A stretch of 64,000 nucleotides of DNA from Pseudoalteromonas tunicata (GCF_002310815.1 NZ_CP011032.1:3750001-3814000), one strand, 5' to 3'. Numbered from the stretch's first letter, positions 1 to 8,993 are shown. The notes: generated by a model not told the origin, from the letters alone. A program made the numbers and translations.

Positions 1-133
1 ATGTTCCCAAGCATTACTCACCCGTCCGCCGCTCGTCACCCAAGAAACAAGTTTCTCTGTGCTACCGCTCGACTTGCATGTGTTAGGCCTGCCGCCAGCG
101 TTCAATCTGAGCCATGATCAAACTCTTCAATTA
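1..133 (-). rRNA. rrs: 16S ribosomal RNA, 5' end (partial)
   Basis: The reverse complement begins AATTGAAGAGTTTGATCATG and continues into the conserved AACGCTGGCGGCAGGCCTAA and GGCGGACGGGTGAGTAATG blocks of bacterial 16S rRNA. Only about the first 133 nt are present; the gene continues leftwards out of the window. GAGTAATGCTTGGGAACAT next to the edge is a pattern I associate with Pseudoalteromonas. The exact mature 5' end is placed by comparison with E. coli. Confidence 0.97.
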
Positions 134-340
134 AAAGTTTTTAGTCTTTCGACTGCTCAATGAATTCTGATTTTTGTTTCCACAACCCTTAATAAAAAGA
201 GAAAGTGAAATCAAATTGACTGTATAGCCACTCATTCATTATTGAGACTCTAAATTTTTTGCTTCATTCAAAACCGAAGTTTCGAACTAAGCTGTTAGAA
301 CTCAACCTGTACGAGTGCCCACACAGATGATTGCTTAAAT

Positions 341-352
341 TGTTAAAGAACG
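341..352 (-). promoter_or_regulatory. boxA-like antitermination element in the rRNA leader
   Basis: On the minus strand CGTTCTTTAACA closely resembles the rrn boxA core (TGCTCTTTAACA). It lies between the rRNA promoters and the 16S 5' end, where boxA sits in rrn leaders. Assignment is by similarity and position. Confidence 0.6.
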
Positions 353-394
353 TTGCAGCGCCAACTCTAGGAGCTTGCTGCGAAGTGGAGCGCT

Positions 395-422
395 ATAATA
401 AACGTTTCACTTTTCAAGTCAA
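395..422 (-). promoter_or_regulatory. rRNA operon promoter, proximal (P2-like)
   Basis: The minus strand has -35 TTGACT (417-422), a 16-bp spacer and -10 TATTAT (395-400), reading towards the 16S gene about 260 nt away. This suggests the second of two tandem rrn promoters. Confidence 0.55.
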
Positions 423-519
423 GACTTAATTTTAAATTCTTTCGAAGCAAACTAAGTTTTACTTAACTCTCTGACTCAACCCTCATACCCCGCTAGGTGT
501 GGTGTGCTGCCGTGTCAGT

Positions 520-555
520 GGGGTCGCATTATAGGGAGATCCTTTTTTTGATCAA
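520..555 (-). promoter_or_regulatory. rRNA operon promoter, distal (P1-like) with GC-rich discriminator
   Basis: The minus strand has -35 TTGATC (550-555), a 16-bp spacer and a consensus -10 TATAAT (528-533), followed at once by GCGACCCC. A GC-rich discriminator between -10 and the start is the hallmark of stringently controlled rRNA promoters, so this is the likely P1. Confidence 0.7.
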
Positions 556-762
556 GCTTTTTTTATCAAAAATATTAAAAAAACACTCAATAGAACAATA
601 AACACTCAATTCGTTGTTTTTTACGTCTATTATGCTGCTTTTAGCTCTATATAAGACTAATTTTACGCTTAAGGTTTTGCTTCTATTAATTGATATGCGA
701 ACATATCCCAATGGTCTGTCCAGTTTAAAGCTGGATTTTTATTTTAGTTTGATGGTGAATGC

Positions 763-3195
763 ATGGGCGTTGTGAAATTTTTAGTAAATGGATTAGCACA
801 GCTAGCAAATAAGCTATTTGTTAAAACCAAATTATTACCCGATGATCCGATAAAACAGTTTAACCTTGATGTTAAAGCCCCTACCTTTTATATAAGCAGA
901 CTAAATTCAGCTGCTGATTTAGCATCATTAACCACTATTTGTAAACAGCTTGGCTTACCTAACCCTAATGGTACTGAACGACTTTTAGCTGACATTAATG
1001 TCGAACGTTATCTTTGCTTACAAAATACAACTCCTTTATTTGGTGATGTTGCTAAACAGACGAACGCATTAAAACAAGGTGAGGTGTTATTTCAAGCATT
1101 ACAACAAAATCCTAGCTTGAATATTCAAATAATCCCCGTAAGTATTTTATGGGGTCGCAATCCTGGTAAAGAAAAAGCAGGCTTAGGCACATTACTTTCC
1201 CACTCACTTACTCCTAGCTGGCTTAGAAAAATATTTGTCGTATTGCTTTCTGGCCGTGGTAATTTGATTCGCTTTAGTCAACCACTCGATTTAGCACCTC
1301 TACTTAGCAGAAAAACGAAACGACAAGATTTACCCCACGCTTTGCTGCGAGTCGCACGCTTTCATTTTAAGCGCCAAAAGTTAGCAGCTACCGGACCAAA
1401 ACTACCATCACGCGATCATTTATTTCAAAGTCTGCTTGCTGCGCCACATGTAAAACAAGCGATTAGTGATGAAGCGAAAGCAAAAAATATCAGTGAAATA
1501 GAAGCTAAAAAAATAGCGCAGCAATTATTAGGTGAAATTGCTGCTAATTATAATGATGCCATGATAAGCATTGGGGATCGTATTTTAACTTGGCTTTGGA
1601 CTAAGCTTTATAATGGTATTGAGGTCAATTACACCGATAAAATTCACGAGCTTGCTCATAAAGGACACGAGATTATTTATGTACCCTGCCATCGTAGCCA
1701 TATGGATTATTTATTACTAACTTATGTTATTTACCATCAAGGTTTGGTTCCTCCACATATTGCAGCAGGTGTTAATTTAAACTTTTGGCCAGCAGGACCT
1801 ATTTTCCGTCGTTCTGGTGCTTTTTTTATTCGCCGAACGTTTCAAGGCAATAAACTCTACTCAACCATTTTTAGAGAGTACCTTTCACAACTTTTCATCA
1901 AAGGTTATTCCATTAAATTTTATACCGAAGGTGGCAGAAGCAGAACCGGTCGACTTTTACCACCAAAAACCGGGATGTTAGCCATGACCTTGCAAGCGAT
2001 GTTGCGGGATATTGAAAGGCCAGTTTCTGTCGTCCCTGTTTATATTGGTTATGAACATGTTATGGAAGTAAATACCTATCTAAAAGAGTTAGCTGGCAGC
2101 GTAAAAGCAAAAGAGTCGATGTTTGGCATTATTAAAACCATTAAGAATTTAAAAAACTATGGTCATGGATATGTTAATTTTGGTGAGCCAATAAATCTCA
2201 ATCAATACCTTAACCAGCATCAACCAGATTGGCGGGCAAACATTGATTCTAATCAAGTGCAAAAACCACAATGGCTCAATAGCCAAGTTGCAGCTATATC
2301 AAACCAAATAATGACCCACATTAACTCAGCTGCAGCGCTCAACAGTGTTAACCTGCTTGCCATTATTTTATTGCAGACTGAGCAAAAAGCACTGTCACAA
2401 AGCCAAACAATTTGCCAACTGAATTTTTATTTGCAACTGTTTAAAGATGCCAAGTACAGCGATACAATTTCGATGCCAAATAAAACGGCGCAAGAACTAC
2501 TTAACCATGCTTTAACACTGGGGAAATTCGAATTAGTTGATGATATTGTTGCGATAAATGACAAAGAAGTCATTTTGCTGAATTACTATCGTAATAACAT
2601 CATTCACTTATTTGCCGTACCAAGCTTACTAGCACTACACATTATTAGAGCTCGCACCACCAATGTTGTAGATTGCATCGAGAAAGTAAAAACCCTATAT
2701 CCTTTATTTGCTGCTGAGTGGTTTATGAGCCCCCTTGATGAACAATACATCACATCGGTCGTAACAGCTTTTGCTGAGCAAGGTTTAATTAGCTTGGATG
2801 CCAACAATAACATTAGCATCAGCCAATCGAGTAGTAGTTACTTTATGCTCGACTTGTTAGGTCGAGTTTTAGATTGCACATTACAACGCTATGCCGTGGT
2901 AATTGGATTACTGACAGAGCAATCCCGAATGGATAAAAGCGACTTAGAATCATCAAGTCATTTATTAGCTGCCCGCCTAAGTAAACTCCACGGCATAAAT
3001 ACGCCAGAGTTTTACGATCAAAAAGTATTAACCGGTTTAATTGCTGGTTTAAAAGATTTAAATCTTGTTGAGCTTAATGAGCAAAACCAGTTAATCAGCA
3101 CAGAGCAACTACAACATACTTCAGCTGTAATTAAGTCTTTGTTAAAGCCACCAGTACTTCTTTCAATTCAAAATCAACTATCGGGCCACCATTAA
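763..3195 (+). CDS. plsB: glycerol-3-phosphate 1-O-acyltransferase PlsB
   Basis: Acylates the sn-1 position of glycerol 3-phosphate, the first committed step of membrane phospholipid synthesis, at the inner membrane. The 810-residue length matches E. coli PlsB (about 807). The HX4D acyltransferase motif is visible as CHRSHMDYLLL with H310 and D315, followed by the block with RRSGAFFIRRTF and the FYTEGGRSRTGR motif that binds the phosphate of the acceptor. The start ATG is preceded by GGTGA 4 nt upstream. It is a single gene divergent from the rRNA operon, with no operon partner. Identification is secure. Confidence 0.97.
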   Translation: MGVVKFLVNGLAQLANKLFVKTKLLPDDPIKQFNLDVKAPTFYISRLNSAADLASLTTICKQLGLPNPNGTERLLADINVERYLCLQNTTPLFGDVAKQTNALKQGEVLFQALQQNPSLNIQIIPVSILWGRNPGKEKAGLGTLLSHSLTPSWLRKIFVVLLSGRGNLIRFSQPLDLAPLLSRKTKRQDLPHALLRVARFHFKRQKLAATGPKLPSRDHLFQSLLAAPHVKQAISDEAKAKNISEIEAKKIAQQLLGEIAANYNDAMISIGDRILTWLWTKLYNGIEVNYTDKIHELAHKGHEIIYVPCHRSHMDYLLLTYVIYHQGLVPPHIAAGVNLNFWPAGPIFRRSGAFFIRRTFQGNKLYSTIFREYLSQLFIKGYSIKFYTEGGRSRTGRLLPPKTGMLAMTLQAMLRDIERPVSVVPVYIGYEHVMEVNTYLKELAGSVKAKESMFGIIKTIKNLKNYGHGYVNFGEPINLNQYLNQHQPDWRANIDSNQVQKPQWLNSQVAAISNQIMTHINSAAALNSVNLLAIILLQTEQKALSQSQTICQLNFYLQLFKDAKYSDTISMPNKTAQELLNHALTLGKFELVDDIVAINDKEVILLNYYRNNIIHLFAVPSLLALHIIRARTTNVVDCIEKVKTLYPLFAAEWFMSPLDEQYITSVVTAFAEQGLISLDANNNISISQSSSSYFMLDLLGRVLDCTLQRYAVVIGLLTEQSRMDKSDLESSSHLLAARLSKLHGINTPEFYDQKVLTGLIAGLKDLNLVELNEQNQLISTEQLQHTSAVIKSLLKPPVLLSIQNQLSGHH

Positions 3196-3281
3196 ACCGT
3201 TTAGTATTTAGCCCTGTAACAACAAAGCGAGGTTGCAGGGCAATACCGCACTAACAATGACACAATAATAAAGGTTAGAAA

Positions 3282-3764
3282 ATGGTTCCGTTTTATCAAT
3301 TTGAAGCAATCAGTTTACAAGGAAAACCAATCTCATTTGAGGAGTATCAAGGTAAAGTTGTTTTAGTGGTCAATACTGCAAGCCAATGCAAACTGACGCC
3401 ACAATTTAAAGCACTTGAAGCGCTATATCAGAAGTATCAATCTCAAGGATTAGTGATCTTAGGATTTCCATGTAACCAATTTCGCCAACAGGAACCTGGT
3501 AATGCCGAAGACATCACACAAGTGTGTTCACTAAATTACGGCGTCACCTTTGCAATGTTCGATAAAATCGCAGTTAATGGTAAGCACAGCTCACCCATCT
3601 TCCAGTATTTAAAACAACAATTACCCGGAATATTTGGCTCAATCATAAAGTGGAATTTTACTAAGTTTTTGATAGGAAGGGATGGGCAACCCATAAAACG
3701 CTATGCACCAATAACAAATCCAGCAAATATTGAACAAGCAATCATAAATGCTTTAAAAAACTAG
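3282..3764 (+). CDS. glutathione peroxidase family protein (BtuE-like)
   Basis: A 160-residue thioredoxin-fold peroxidase that reduces H2O2 or organic hydroperoxides with thiols. The catalytic cysteine is C36 in NTASQCKLTP, at the position of the selenocysteine/cysteine in GPx proteins. The GFPCNQF motif supplies the catalytic Gln, and KWNFTKFLI supplies the Trp/Asn pair. No signal peptide, so cytoplasmic. AAAGG lies upstream of the ATG. It follows plsB by 86 nt and ends at a bidirectional terminator. The bacterial family often uses thioredoxin rather than glutathione; the sequence does not decide which. Confidence 0.93.
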   Translation: MVPFYQFEAISLQGKPISFEEYQGKVVLVVNTASQCKLTPQFKALEALYQKYQSQGLVILGFPCNQFRQQEPGNAEDITQVCSLNYGVTFAMFDKIAVNGKHSSPIFQYLKQQLPGIFGSIIKWNFTKFLIGRDGQPIKRYAPITNPANIEQAIINALKN

Positions 3765-3776
3765 GATTTTGACATT

Positions 3777-3808
3777 AAAAAAGGGCCCTTAAACGGCCCT
3801 TTTTTTTA
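3777..3808. terminator. bidirectional rho-independent terminator
   Basis: AAGGGCC, a 7-nt loop, GGCCCTT, flanked by A and T runs. It sits between the convergent peroxidase gene and the small acidic protein gene and can serve both strands. Confidence 0.85.
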
Positions 3809-3812
3809 TCAA

Positions 3813-4004
3813 TTAGTCTTCTAAGTAACTGTCGAAGTCATCATCTCCGATATTTTTACGCAAACGTTTTTGCTCTAAGTAATCTTCAATTTTACGTTTC
3901 ACTTTTCTTTTTTGATTATCATTTTGCGCCTTTGCACCTGGCTCAAAACTATCATCACTTTCTAAAGAATCATCGAAATCGTCATATGAATACGTCTTAC
4001 CCAC
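3813..4004 (-). CDS. small acidic PA3496-type protein
   Basis: A 63-residue protein with an Asp/Ser-rich N-terminal half and the basic core RKIEDYLEQKRLRK followed by an acidic tail. This layout matches the small PA3496-like family (putative envelope integrity factor) of gammaproteobacteria; its biochemical role is unknown. I chose the GTG start at 4004 because GGAG stands 6 nt upstream. A TTG 12 nt earlier would overlap that ribosome-binding site. A minus-strand TATAAT at 4024-4029 could be its -10 box. It shares the terminator with the convergent peroxidase gene. Confidence 0.75.
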   Translation of the reverse strand: MGKTYSYDDFDDSLESDDSFEPGAKAQNDNQKRKVKRKIEDYLEQKRLRKNIGDDDFDSYLED

Positions 4005-4296
4005 ACCTATCTCCAAAAACAGGATTATATACAGTTAGTTCTAAAGTGAATAAATAGCCGCAAATTAAACTATTGCAAAGAAAAATATTTTTATCGTATT
4101 GATAAATCAATTAAATCAAAGAGACTTATGTAGTCAAAAAAACTATTTTTTAGTCAAAATAGTTACATTAATAACTTAGCGTAAAAAACAAAAATAACTA
4201 ACTAATTGATTTAAAACAAAATAAATATTGGCATTCAATTTGTAATAGTCATATCAATGCAACAAAACGAATATCAATACAACAGGATTATTTATC

Positions 4297-5088
4297 ATGA
4301 AATCAATTATTTTATTAAGTTCAGTTTTACTCGCGGCACCTGCTATGGCTCACTCAAACAATCATAAGCTCTCTTTTTCTTCTGATACATGTAATGTTGA
4401 GCTGCAACAAACACTTCGGATCACACCTCTGACTCTCGAAATAGAGAATACTCAACACCAAATCATGCTTATTGATGAGCAAGGTAATCTCACTTTAGAT
4501 GGCCAAAACATCGCTATTTCAAATAGCCAACAAAAAATGCTAACCGAATATGCAAGTGGCTTACGATCACATATGCCTCAGGTGGCAGAAATAGCATTAG
4601 AAGGTGTCAAAATAGCAGGTGTAGCTATTGATGAAATCAGCCAAGCGTTTGGCCTAAAACATATGGACGGTATGACTAATTTAATGGATGAAGTGAGCGT
4701 TAGAATTAACGATGGTTTTTACCAAAATGGTACCTTCGTGATTGACCAAGCACAGTTTGATGCTATTGGGGATAACTTAGGTGAGGAGTTTGACCAAAAA
4801 ATAGATAAAGCAATGGAAGAAGCCGTGATGAACTCAGTAGGCAGCCTGTTAATTTCCCTTGGTTCAGAATTAATTGGCGCCGGTGGCAATATGGATGAAT
4901 TTGAAAACCGCATGGAAAAAATGGCTGAACAAATTGAGCAAAAAGTTGAGTTACAAGCAAATGAACTTGAGAAAAAAGCGGATGCATTATGTGGTTCAAT
5001 TGAGCAATTAGCTCAAGTAGAACATCAATTACAACAAAGTTTACCTGAACTTAAAAATTACGATTTATTTGTTGCGAATCACAAATAA
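4297..5088 (+). CDS. yggN: DUF2884 / YggN family exported protein
   Basis: A 263-residue protein of unknown function. It has a clean signal peptide (MKSIILLSSVLLAAPAMA), so it is periplasmic. The body follows the YggN pattern: a cysteine shortly after cleavage (C32), a short beta region, then a long helical region with repeated EQIEQKVE-like stretches (about 205-230) that should form a coiled coil, and a second cysteine (C233). Its 292-nt upstream region holds no other gene and presumably carries its promoter. A strong hairpin terminator follows the stop. Assignment to YggN is from memory of the family; function is not predicted. Confidence 0.8.
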   Translation: MKSIILLSSVLLAAPAMAHSNNHKLSFSSDTCNVELQQTLRITPLTLEIENTQHQIMLIDEQGNLTLDGQNIAISNSQQKMLTEYASGLRSHMPQVAEIALEGVKIAGVAIDEISQAFGLKHMDGMTNLMDEVSVRINDGFYQNGTFVIDQAQFDAIGDNLGEEFDQKIDKAMEEAVMNSVGSLLISLGSELIGAGGNMDEFENRMEKMAEQIEQKVELQANELEKKADALCGSIEQLAQVEHQLQQSLPELKNYDLFVANHK

Positions 5089-5115
5089 ACAAAGCCTTGT
5101 CAGTCATCAGCAAGC

Positions 5116-5150
5116 AGACCAACAGCCGCAATGCGGCTGTTGGTCTTTAT
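5116..5150. terminator. strong hairpin terminator between yggN and the MocR regulator
   Basis: AGACCAACAGCCGC pairs with GCGGCTGTTGGTCT across a very short loop, followed by TTTAT. It lies between two convergent genes. Confidence 0.85.
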
Positions 5151-5160
5151 AAAATAAATA

Positions 5161-6600
5161 CTAGCGGCGAGTTTTGAGCAGAGCTCCTAATTGCGCGATT
5201 GCTTGCTCGATTTCAAGTGTCCAGGTTAAGCCATAACTCATACGTAAACAGCGTTGATATTTGTCACTAGCCGAAAAAATACTCCCAGGAGTAATACTAA
5301 TATTGTGCTCTAACGCCTCATGAAATAAACGCGTTGCATCATAACCTACTGGTAGTTCAATCCAGATTACACAACCACCTTGCGGATCACTGATGCAAGT
5401 CTCGATTGGAAAGTGACGTTGGATCTGATGGATCATCCGCTCTTTATTTGATCGTAAGATCTGGCGCAAGCGCACTAAGTTACGATCGTAGTCCCCACTT
5501 GCTAGAAACTCTGATAATGTCCATTGATTGAGTAACGGCGCCGAACAACTCAGAGCACGCTTTAATCTGAGTGCTTGCTTTGCAAAACGACCCGCTATCA
5601 TCCAACCAATGCGATAACTGGGTGCAGCTGTTTTTGAAAAAGACGAACAGGTAATAACTAGCCCTTTTTGACTATAATATTGAGCTGGTTTTGCTCTTTG
5701 CTCAGTAAAATGCAAGTCGCCATAAACATCATCCTCAATTAATACCACCTCATGAGACTCTAATAATACAACTAACGCGGCACGATTGGCTTCGGGCATA
5801 AATGACCCAACGGGGTTATTGACCGATGTTGAAAATACGCCCGCCACAATTTTATGTTGCTCAAGGGCTTTGGCTAAATCGTCTAACCAAATCCCCTGCT
5901 CACTACAAATTGGAATCTCAAGCGCCTTTAAACCTAAGCTTTCAATTAACTCAATAATGCCAAAATACGTTGGCGACTCGATTGCAATCACATCCCCAGG
6001 CTTTGCTACACATTGCAACGCAATCGCTAAAGCCTCTTGCGCACCATTAGTAATAATGAGTTCATCAAAGTTAACGCCAATACCAAAATCTAAATAACGG
6101 TAAATCAATTGTTTTTTTAGCGGTGCAAATCCATCCATTGGCCCGTAATTAATTGCTGATTGGCCTGACATACTCATGACTCGGCGCATTGTTCGGCTAA
6201 GCGCTTTTACTGTAGGACTTGCAGCGATTGGATTTGCAATACCAAATGGCACAACACCTGGTCGATGAATAGCGTCATATACTTGTTCTATTAACGATTG
6301 TTTTTGCACTGCAACAGGCTGATTCAACATTCGGCGCCGTTTTGGTTTAGCAGCCAATAAATCCATCGCTTTTAAAAAATAGCCCGATTTAGATTTCGCT
6401 TCTATCAAACCTTGGCGTTCAAGCTCTAAATAGGCTTGTTTTATAGTTGGTACACTCACCGCTAAATTTGCAGCCATGACACGTAATGAGGGTAATTTTT
6501 GCCCTGCCTGTAACGTACCTTGCTGTTTCATATCACGAATGAGCTGCGCAACTTGTTGATATAAAAAATCCGTTTGATGACGATCGACAATAATAGACAT
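5161..6600 (-). CDS. MocR/PdxR-type GntR regulator with aminotransferase domain
   Basis: A 479-residue fusion of an N-terminal winged helix of the GntR type (about 10-75, with LPSLRVMAANLAVSVPTIKQ) and a fold-type I aminotransferase-like domain (about 130-475). The PLP-binding lysine is seen in SSFSKTAAPSYRIGWM, and the cofactor-contact motifs NNPVGS and IEDDVYGDL are present. MocR proteins use PLP or an amino compound as effector and usually control a neighbouring divergent gene. Here that gene is the EamA exporter, and the shared 103-bp region holds direct repeats likely to be its operator. An amino-acid-efflux or vitamin B6 role is an inference from this pairing. Confidence 0.9.
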   Translation of the reverse strand: MSIIVDRHQTDFLYQQVAQLIRDMKQQGTLQAGQKLPSLRVMAANLAVSVPTIKQAYLELERQGLIEAKSKSGYFLKAMDLLAAKPKRRRMLNQPVAVQKQSLIEQVYDAIHRPGVVPFGIANPIAASPTVKALSRTMRRVMSMSGQSAINYGPMDGFAPLKKQLIYRYLDFGIGVNFDELIITNGAQEALAIALQCVAKPGDVIAIESPTYFGIIELIESLGLKALEIPICSEQGIWLDDLAKALEQHKIVAGVFSTSVNNPVGSFMPEANRAALVVLLESHEVVLIEDDVYGDLHFTEQRAKPAQYYSQKGLVITCSSFSKTAAPSYRIGWMIAGRFAKQALRLKRALSCSAPLLNQWTLSEFLASGDYDRNLVRLRQILRSNKERMIHQIQRHFPIETCISDPQGGCVIWIELPVGYDATRLFHEALEHNISITPGSIFSASDKYQRCLRMSYGLTWTLEIEQAIAQLGALLKTRR

Positions 6601-6607
6601 AGGCTGA

Positions 6608-6655
6608 ATCTGTATAGGTTACATTTTTAAATATCTGTATATGTTAACTATACAG
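6608..6655. promoter_or_regulatory. probable MocR operator: direct repeats plus palindrome
   Basis: ATCTGTATAGGTTA (6608-6621) and ATCTGTATATGTTA (6633-6646) are direct repeats 25 bp apart. The second also starts an inverted repeat, CTGTATA / TATACAG, at 6635-6655. Direct repeats are the usual target of MocR regulators, and this site lies in the only intergenic space between the regulator and its divergent neighbour. Confidence 0.7.
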
Positions 6656-6703
6656 AAAAACTTTAAACTGCCAACCATCCCTTGATTACACAATCGAATT
6701 ATC

Positions 6704-7660
6704 ATGAAGAATATATTTTTATATCTCAGTACTGTCCTTATTTGGGGCTCAACCTGGCTTGCTATTGAATTTCAATTAGGAGAGGTTGCCGTTGAAATAT
6801 CTCTTTTATATCGATTCACCTTAGCAGCCTTACTCATGTGGACCTTTTGTCTAATCAAAAAGATGCCAATGAAATATGATGCAAAACAGCATCTCTTTTT
6901 TATATTGCTGGCGTTTTTTAACTTTGGCGCTAACTACTTAATTTTATATTGGGCGCAGAATTATTTAACCTCTGCCATGACATCTATCGCTTTTTCAATG
7001 CTGTTATTAATGAATATTATTAATACACGGATCTTTTTTGGTAAACCGATCGCAGGTCGCATCTATCTTGGCGCAATAATGGGGGTGGTTGGGATCATCG
7101 TCTTATTTTGGCACGATCTAAGCGATCTGAGCTTATCAAATGAAGCGGTTATCGGCTTATTACTCTCGCTTGGCGGTACTTTAGCTGCATCATTTGGCAA
7201 CATGATCAGTGTACGTAATTCAAACGCAAACATTGGTGTATTACAAGGTAATGCATGGGGCATGCTATACAGTAGCATTTTATTGTTTATTTACAGTTTA
7301 TTAAGCAAAGCAGAATTTACAATCTCAACCTCAACAAGCTACTGGGCTTCACTGATTTATTTATCCGTATTTGGCACAGTTATCGCTTTTGCTTGTTATT
7401 TTGCGTTACTTAAAAATATCGGCCCAGAAAGAGCGAGTTATGTCATTGTCCTTTTCCCGCTTGTGGCTGTGGTACTCAGTACTTATTTTGAAGGGTTCAT
7501 TTGGGATTCCAACACTATTATTGGCTTTACTTGCGTATTGCTAGGTAATGCAATTGTATTAACACCGACAGCAAAACTTAAAATGCTGTTCAACTTATCC
7601 CCAGTCAAAGAAACGTTAAAGGCAGAACCTGAGCTTGTAGTGCCTCGCTCTGCCCAATAA
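6704..7660 (+). CDS. EamA/DMT-family transporter
   Basis: A 318-residue inner-membrane protein with about ten hydrophobic segments. It starts with the typical EamA N-terminus (STVLIWGSTWLAIEFQLG) and repeats the fold in its second half (GTVIAFACYFALLKNIGPERAS). Such carriers export amino acids, metabolites or drugs; the substrate cannot be read from sequence. Its divergence from a MocR regulator suggests induction by an amino compound or PLP vitamer, with the exporter as the regulated target. It ends at a compact terminator shared with the convergent lipid kinase gene. Confidence 0.9.
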   Translation: MKNIFLYLSTVLIWGSTWLAIEFQLGEVAVEISLLYRFTLAALLMWTFCLIKKMPMKYDAKQHLFFILLAFFNFGANYLILYWAQNYLTSAMTSIAFSMLLLMNIINTRIFFGKPIAGRIYLGAIMGVVGIIVLFWHDLSDLSLSNEAVIGLLLSLGGTLAASFGNMISVRNSNANIGVLQGNAWGMLYSSILLFIYSLLSKAEFTISTSTSYWASLIYLSVFGTVIAFACYFALLKNIGPERASYVIVLFPLVAVVLSTYFEGFIWDSNTIIGFTCVLLGNAIVLTPTAKLKMLFNLSPVKETLKAEPELVVPRSAQ

Positions 7661-7677
7661 CATTAACTGACTCAACC

Positions 7678-7698
7678 AAAGGGCTACGGCCCTTTTTT
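7678..7698. terminator. bidirectional terminator
   Basis: AAAGGGC, tetraloop TACG, GCCCTTTTTT between the convergent EamA and lipid kinase genes. The stem touches the end of the minus-strand gene. Confidence 0.8.
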
Positions 7699-8621
7699 CA
7701 TGGTGCTTTTATTAAAATTGCATTTGGTACTAGTTTAATTATAGTTGGCGTCAACCCAATATATTCGCCATCTGCTTCAATCGGTAAACCTACGCTGAGC
7801 ACACTCATTTCTTTTATAGCCATTTGTTTAACCACTTTAGGGCTTAATGGCATCGCAAACGTCATTCGAATCAATTGCACCAACTTAGTCAGAAGCGAGC
7901 AATCCCTGATCATTACACACTCCAGCTCACCGTCAGCAATATTGGCTTTTGGCGCCACCTTCATTCCACCACCAAAATAACGGCCATTCGCAAATAAAGT
8001 CATAAAATGTTGATAATGGTAAGGCTCCCCTCCATGCTTCAGCGCGATTGGCTCAGCCTGATAACAAAATAAGTGTTTTAATGTCAAAACTAAATAAGCC
8101 AATTTTGCCCATGAGCCTATTTTTTGCTTCCCTATAGAATGTGCAACCACTTGACCATCAAAACCTATCCCTGCCACATTAATAAAATAACGCTCGCCGA
8201 CCTTTCCGAGATCCACCTGCAACTGATGAGAAGAAAATATTGCATCTTTAAATTGCGTCATAGTGAACCCCAAGGAGCGAGCAAAATCATTACCCGTCCC
8301 ACAAGGTAATAATGCAATAGGCTTGAGCTGATGCGCCATACAGTTAACCACCAAATGCAGCGTACCATCTCCACCTAACACCACAACTTGTTGATGAAGA
8401 TGCAAGTTTTGCTCAAAAAAACGACTGTTCTCACTAAAACTGGTCGACGTATAGTAAAGCTGATAACGAATATTTTTATTAGCGAGTTCATTTACTAACC
8501 AAGCCATTAAGCGCCGCTTAAGTGCGTTCTGAAATGGATTGGTGACAATTAAAAAAGAAAAAGGCTGCACGTTGATTAGATTTCTTAACTTAAAAATTGA
8601 TTGAGCAATATTTTGCAGCAT
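7698..8621 (-). CDS. diacylglycerol/lipid kinase family protein (YegS/BmrU-like)
   Basis: A 307-residue member of the DAGK catalytic-domain superfamily, which phosphorylates lipids such as diacylglycerol or phosphatidylglycerol with ATP. The nucleotide-binding motif VVLGGDGTLHLVVN and the second signature LPCGTGNDFARSLG are both intact. The C-terminal beta-rich half contains FANGRYFGGGMKVAP, typical of the family. The N-terminal 25 residues are mildly hydrophobic but not a clear signal peptide, so membrane association is possible. No regulator or operon partner is adjacent. Confidence 0.9.
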   Translation of the reverse strand: MLQNIAQSIFKLRNLINVQPFSFLIVTNPFQNALKRRLMAWLVNELANKNIRYQLYYTSTSFSENSRFFEQNLHLHQQVVVLGGDGTLHLVVNCMAHQLKPIALLPCGTGNDFARSLGFTMTQFKDAIFSSHQLQVDLGKVGERYFINVAGIGFDGQVVAHSIGKQKIGSWAKLAYLVLTLKHLFCYQAEPIALKHGGEPYHYQHFMTLFANGRYFGGGMKVAPKANIADGELECVMIRDCSLLTKLVQLIRMTFAMPLSPKVVKQMAIKEMSVLSVGLPIEADGEYIGLTPTIIKLVPNAILIKAP

Positions 8622-8852
8622 ACCCTCAAGTGTAGAAAATCCCAGTTATTTCAACTAAAAAACATCAAGTTATGCACTTTTAAAGCAAAAAACATACTTT
8701 TATGCACAAAAATTCAGTAACTATTCAGAATTAAAGCAATCAACATTCGGATTAGTTTTTTTAATCTTTAAACAGTAATTTATCTCATTAGTCAAAAGCA
8801 AAAATTGAGTGCAAAATAGCCACCAAGTTAACCAATTAAGACGAGAAAAGTA

Positions 8853-8993
8853 ATGACACCAAATACATTAAACAGCCAAGACCAAAGCATTAAACAAGTA
8901 ACTAAATCTACTGGCAAACGCGCAAGATTTATATCTAAATTAAATAGTTATGGTAGTAAATTAGGTTTAGCAAACGCGGTAAGATACAAATAG
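8853..8993 (+). CDS. possible small basic protein, 46 residues
   Basis: An ATG-to-TAG frame of 46 codons standing alone in an 854-bp gap. The product is strongly basic in its second half (KRARFISKLNSYGSKLG), has no signal peptide and no transmembrane segment. A purine stretch GAGAAAAG lies a few nt upstream as a weak ribosome-binding site. About 30 nt after the stop begins a pair of inverted 10-mers, GATGTTCATC and GATGAACATC, the second followed closely by a run of T, which may be a terminator with a large loop. I do not recognise the family. Low confidence without conservation data. Confidence 0.4.
   Translation: MTPNTLNSQDQSIKQVTKSTGKRARFISKLNSYGSKLGLANAVRYK

Larger units (their letters stand above)
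134..762. other. rRNA leader and promoter region between 16S and plsB
   Basis: A 629-nt gap without a credible protein gene. It contains the rrn leader, boxA and two promoters on the minus strand, then AT-rich sequence ahead of plsB on the plus strand. A 60-codon open frame at 529-711 overlaps the P1 promoter and has no family signature, so it was not called. Confidence 0.7.

Noticed and set aside
529..711. 60-codon open frame on the minus strand in the rRNA promoter region
   Set aside because: It overlaps the P1 promoter, is AT-driven and has no ribosome-binding site or recognisable product.
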